Position numbers and translations under genes: made by a program. Of a stretch of DNA of 64,000 nt, positions 63,814 through 64,000 are shown in pieces. Location of the stretch: the NCBI RefSeq assembly GCF_001278705.1, contig NZ_CP012600.1, positions 3,473,917-3,537,916 on the forward strand, read 5' to 3'. The notes beneath the pieces are model-generated. The model did no database searches. It was given only the letters and a program-made list of their open reading frames with translations, and had not been told where the DNA came from. Positions within the stretch are counted from its first letter, which is position 1; each line of letters starts with the position of its first letter. The DNA comes from Bacillus gobiensis (GTDB lineage Bacteria; Bacillota; Bacilli; Bacillales; Bacillaceae).

Positions 63814-63933
63814 ATGTCTTTAAAATCTATGCTAAAAAAAGCTCTAAGTGATCCCAAAGTGCAGAAATCCATAAAAGAAAAAGTGATCCCTACGCTGAAA
63901 AAAGAATATGAAAAACGTAAAGGGAAGAAATAA
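63814..63933 (+). CDS. 39-residue basic small protein, unknown
   Basis: A 40-codon frame including the stop, with an excellent AAAGGAGG 7 nt before ATG 63814. The product is Lys-rich and helical (MSLKSMLKKALSDPKV to KKEYEKRKGKK), with no signal peptide or membrane segment. It could bind nucleic acid or membrane surfaces; I recognise no family. It is divergent from yybS and next to parS. Confidence 0.6.
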   Translation: MSLKSMLKKALSDPKVQKSIKEKVIPTLKKEYEKRKGKK

Positions 63934-64000
63934 AATACACTCTGAGATATCGACAATAAATCAACCTAACTTTTCAATATATAGTGATATAACAATTAAT

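Overview
The window is chromosomal DNA from a member of the Bacillaceae (Bacillus or a close relative). The right third has the order and orientation of the oriC-proximal left arm of the Bacillus chromosome: htrC-walJ-walI-walH-walK-walR, a cell-wall endopeptidase, a Phe/Glu/Lys tRNA cluster, purA, dnaC, rplI, gdpP, yybS. All of these lie on the minus strand, which is the leading strand if oriC lies to the right. A perfect 16-bp parS site at the right edge and two one-mismatch copies (inside walK and after the amidase gene) agree with this placement. AGGAGG-type ribosome binding sites, TTG/GTG starts and many intrinsic terminators fit a low-GC Firmicute.

Layout. 1-4.5 kb: a CcpA-controlled divergent sugar locus, with a ribose-type ABC transporter (binding protein plus truncated ATPase, minus strand) facing a secreted levanase with a CBM66-like module (plus). 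4.5-4.7 kb: a gene-free, highly structured two-arm element that I cannot assign. 4.8-16 kb: aldehyde dehydrogenase, CBS protein, a frameshifted small secreted protein, a WYL regulator with a DJ-1/DinB fusion, and the ytcD/ytbD/ytbE redox locus, followed by a second HxlR regulator facing an arginase-family gene. 16-28 kb: a translationally coupled ArgH-like lyase and BadF-type kinase, a MerR-controlled exporter, a MocR regulator facing a flavin-nucleotide-binding protein, small enzymes (one frameshifted), an ArsR/MFS pair and an alanine/glycine:cation symporter. 28-33.2 kb: a polymorphic-toxin locus (YwqH-like, YwqI-like, LXG toxin with a C-terminal deaminase-like domain, Imm6-like immunity), followed by a decayed second LXG fragment with its surviving DUF600/YezG-type immunity gene. 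33.4-45 kb: MFS exporters, carboxymuconolactone-decarboxylase-like protein, amidase, a symporter/DUF3311/M20 amidohydrolase operon, a MarR-controlled DHA2 exporter, an HxlR/quinone-reductase pair and an SDR remnant. 45-64 kb: the conserved core described above, with two damaged genes (DUF6944-like, CBO0543 family) inserted between dnaC and rplI.

How the genes work together. The levanase releases fructose that the adjacent transporter probably imports. Several regulator/oxidoreductase/exporter pairs look like electrophile or drug-stress modules. The LXG locus is a contact-dependent competition island. The wal operon with its neighbouring M23 peptidase forms the essential cell-wall homeostasis unit.

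Integrity. Three genes are each broken by the apparent loss of one base in a homopolymer run (near 8103, 23468 and 59102), and a fourth by an in-frame TAA (59896). The three homopolymer cases could be sequencing errors. Two probable non-AUG starts (ATT at 19138, CTG at 63569) are supported by Shine-Dalgarno spacing.
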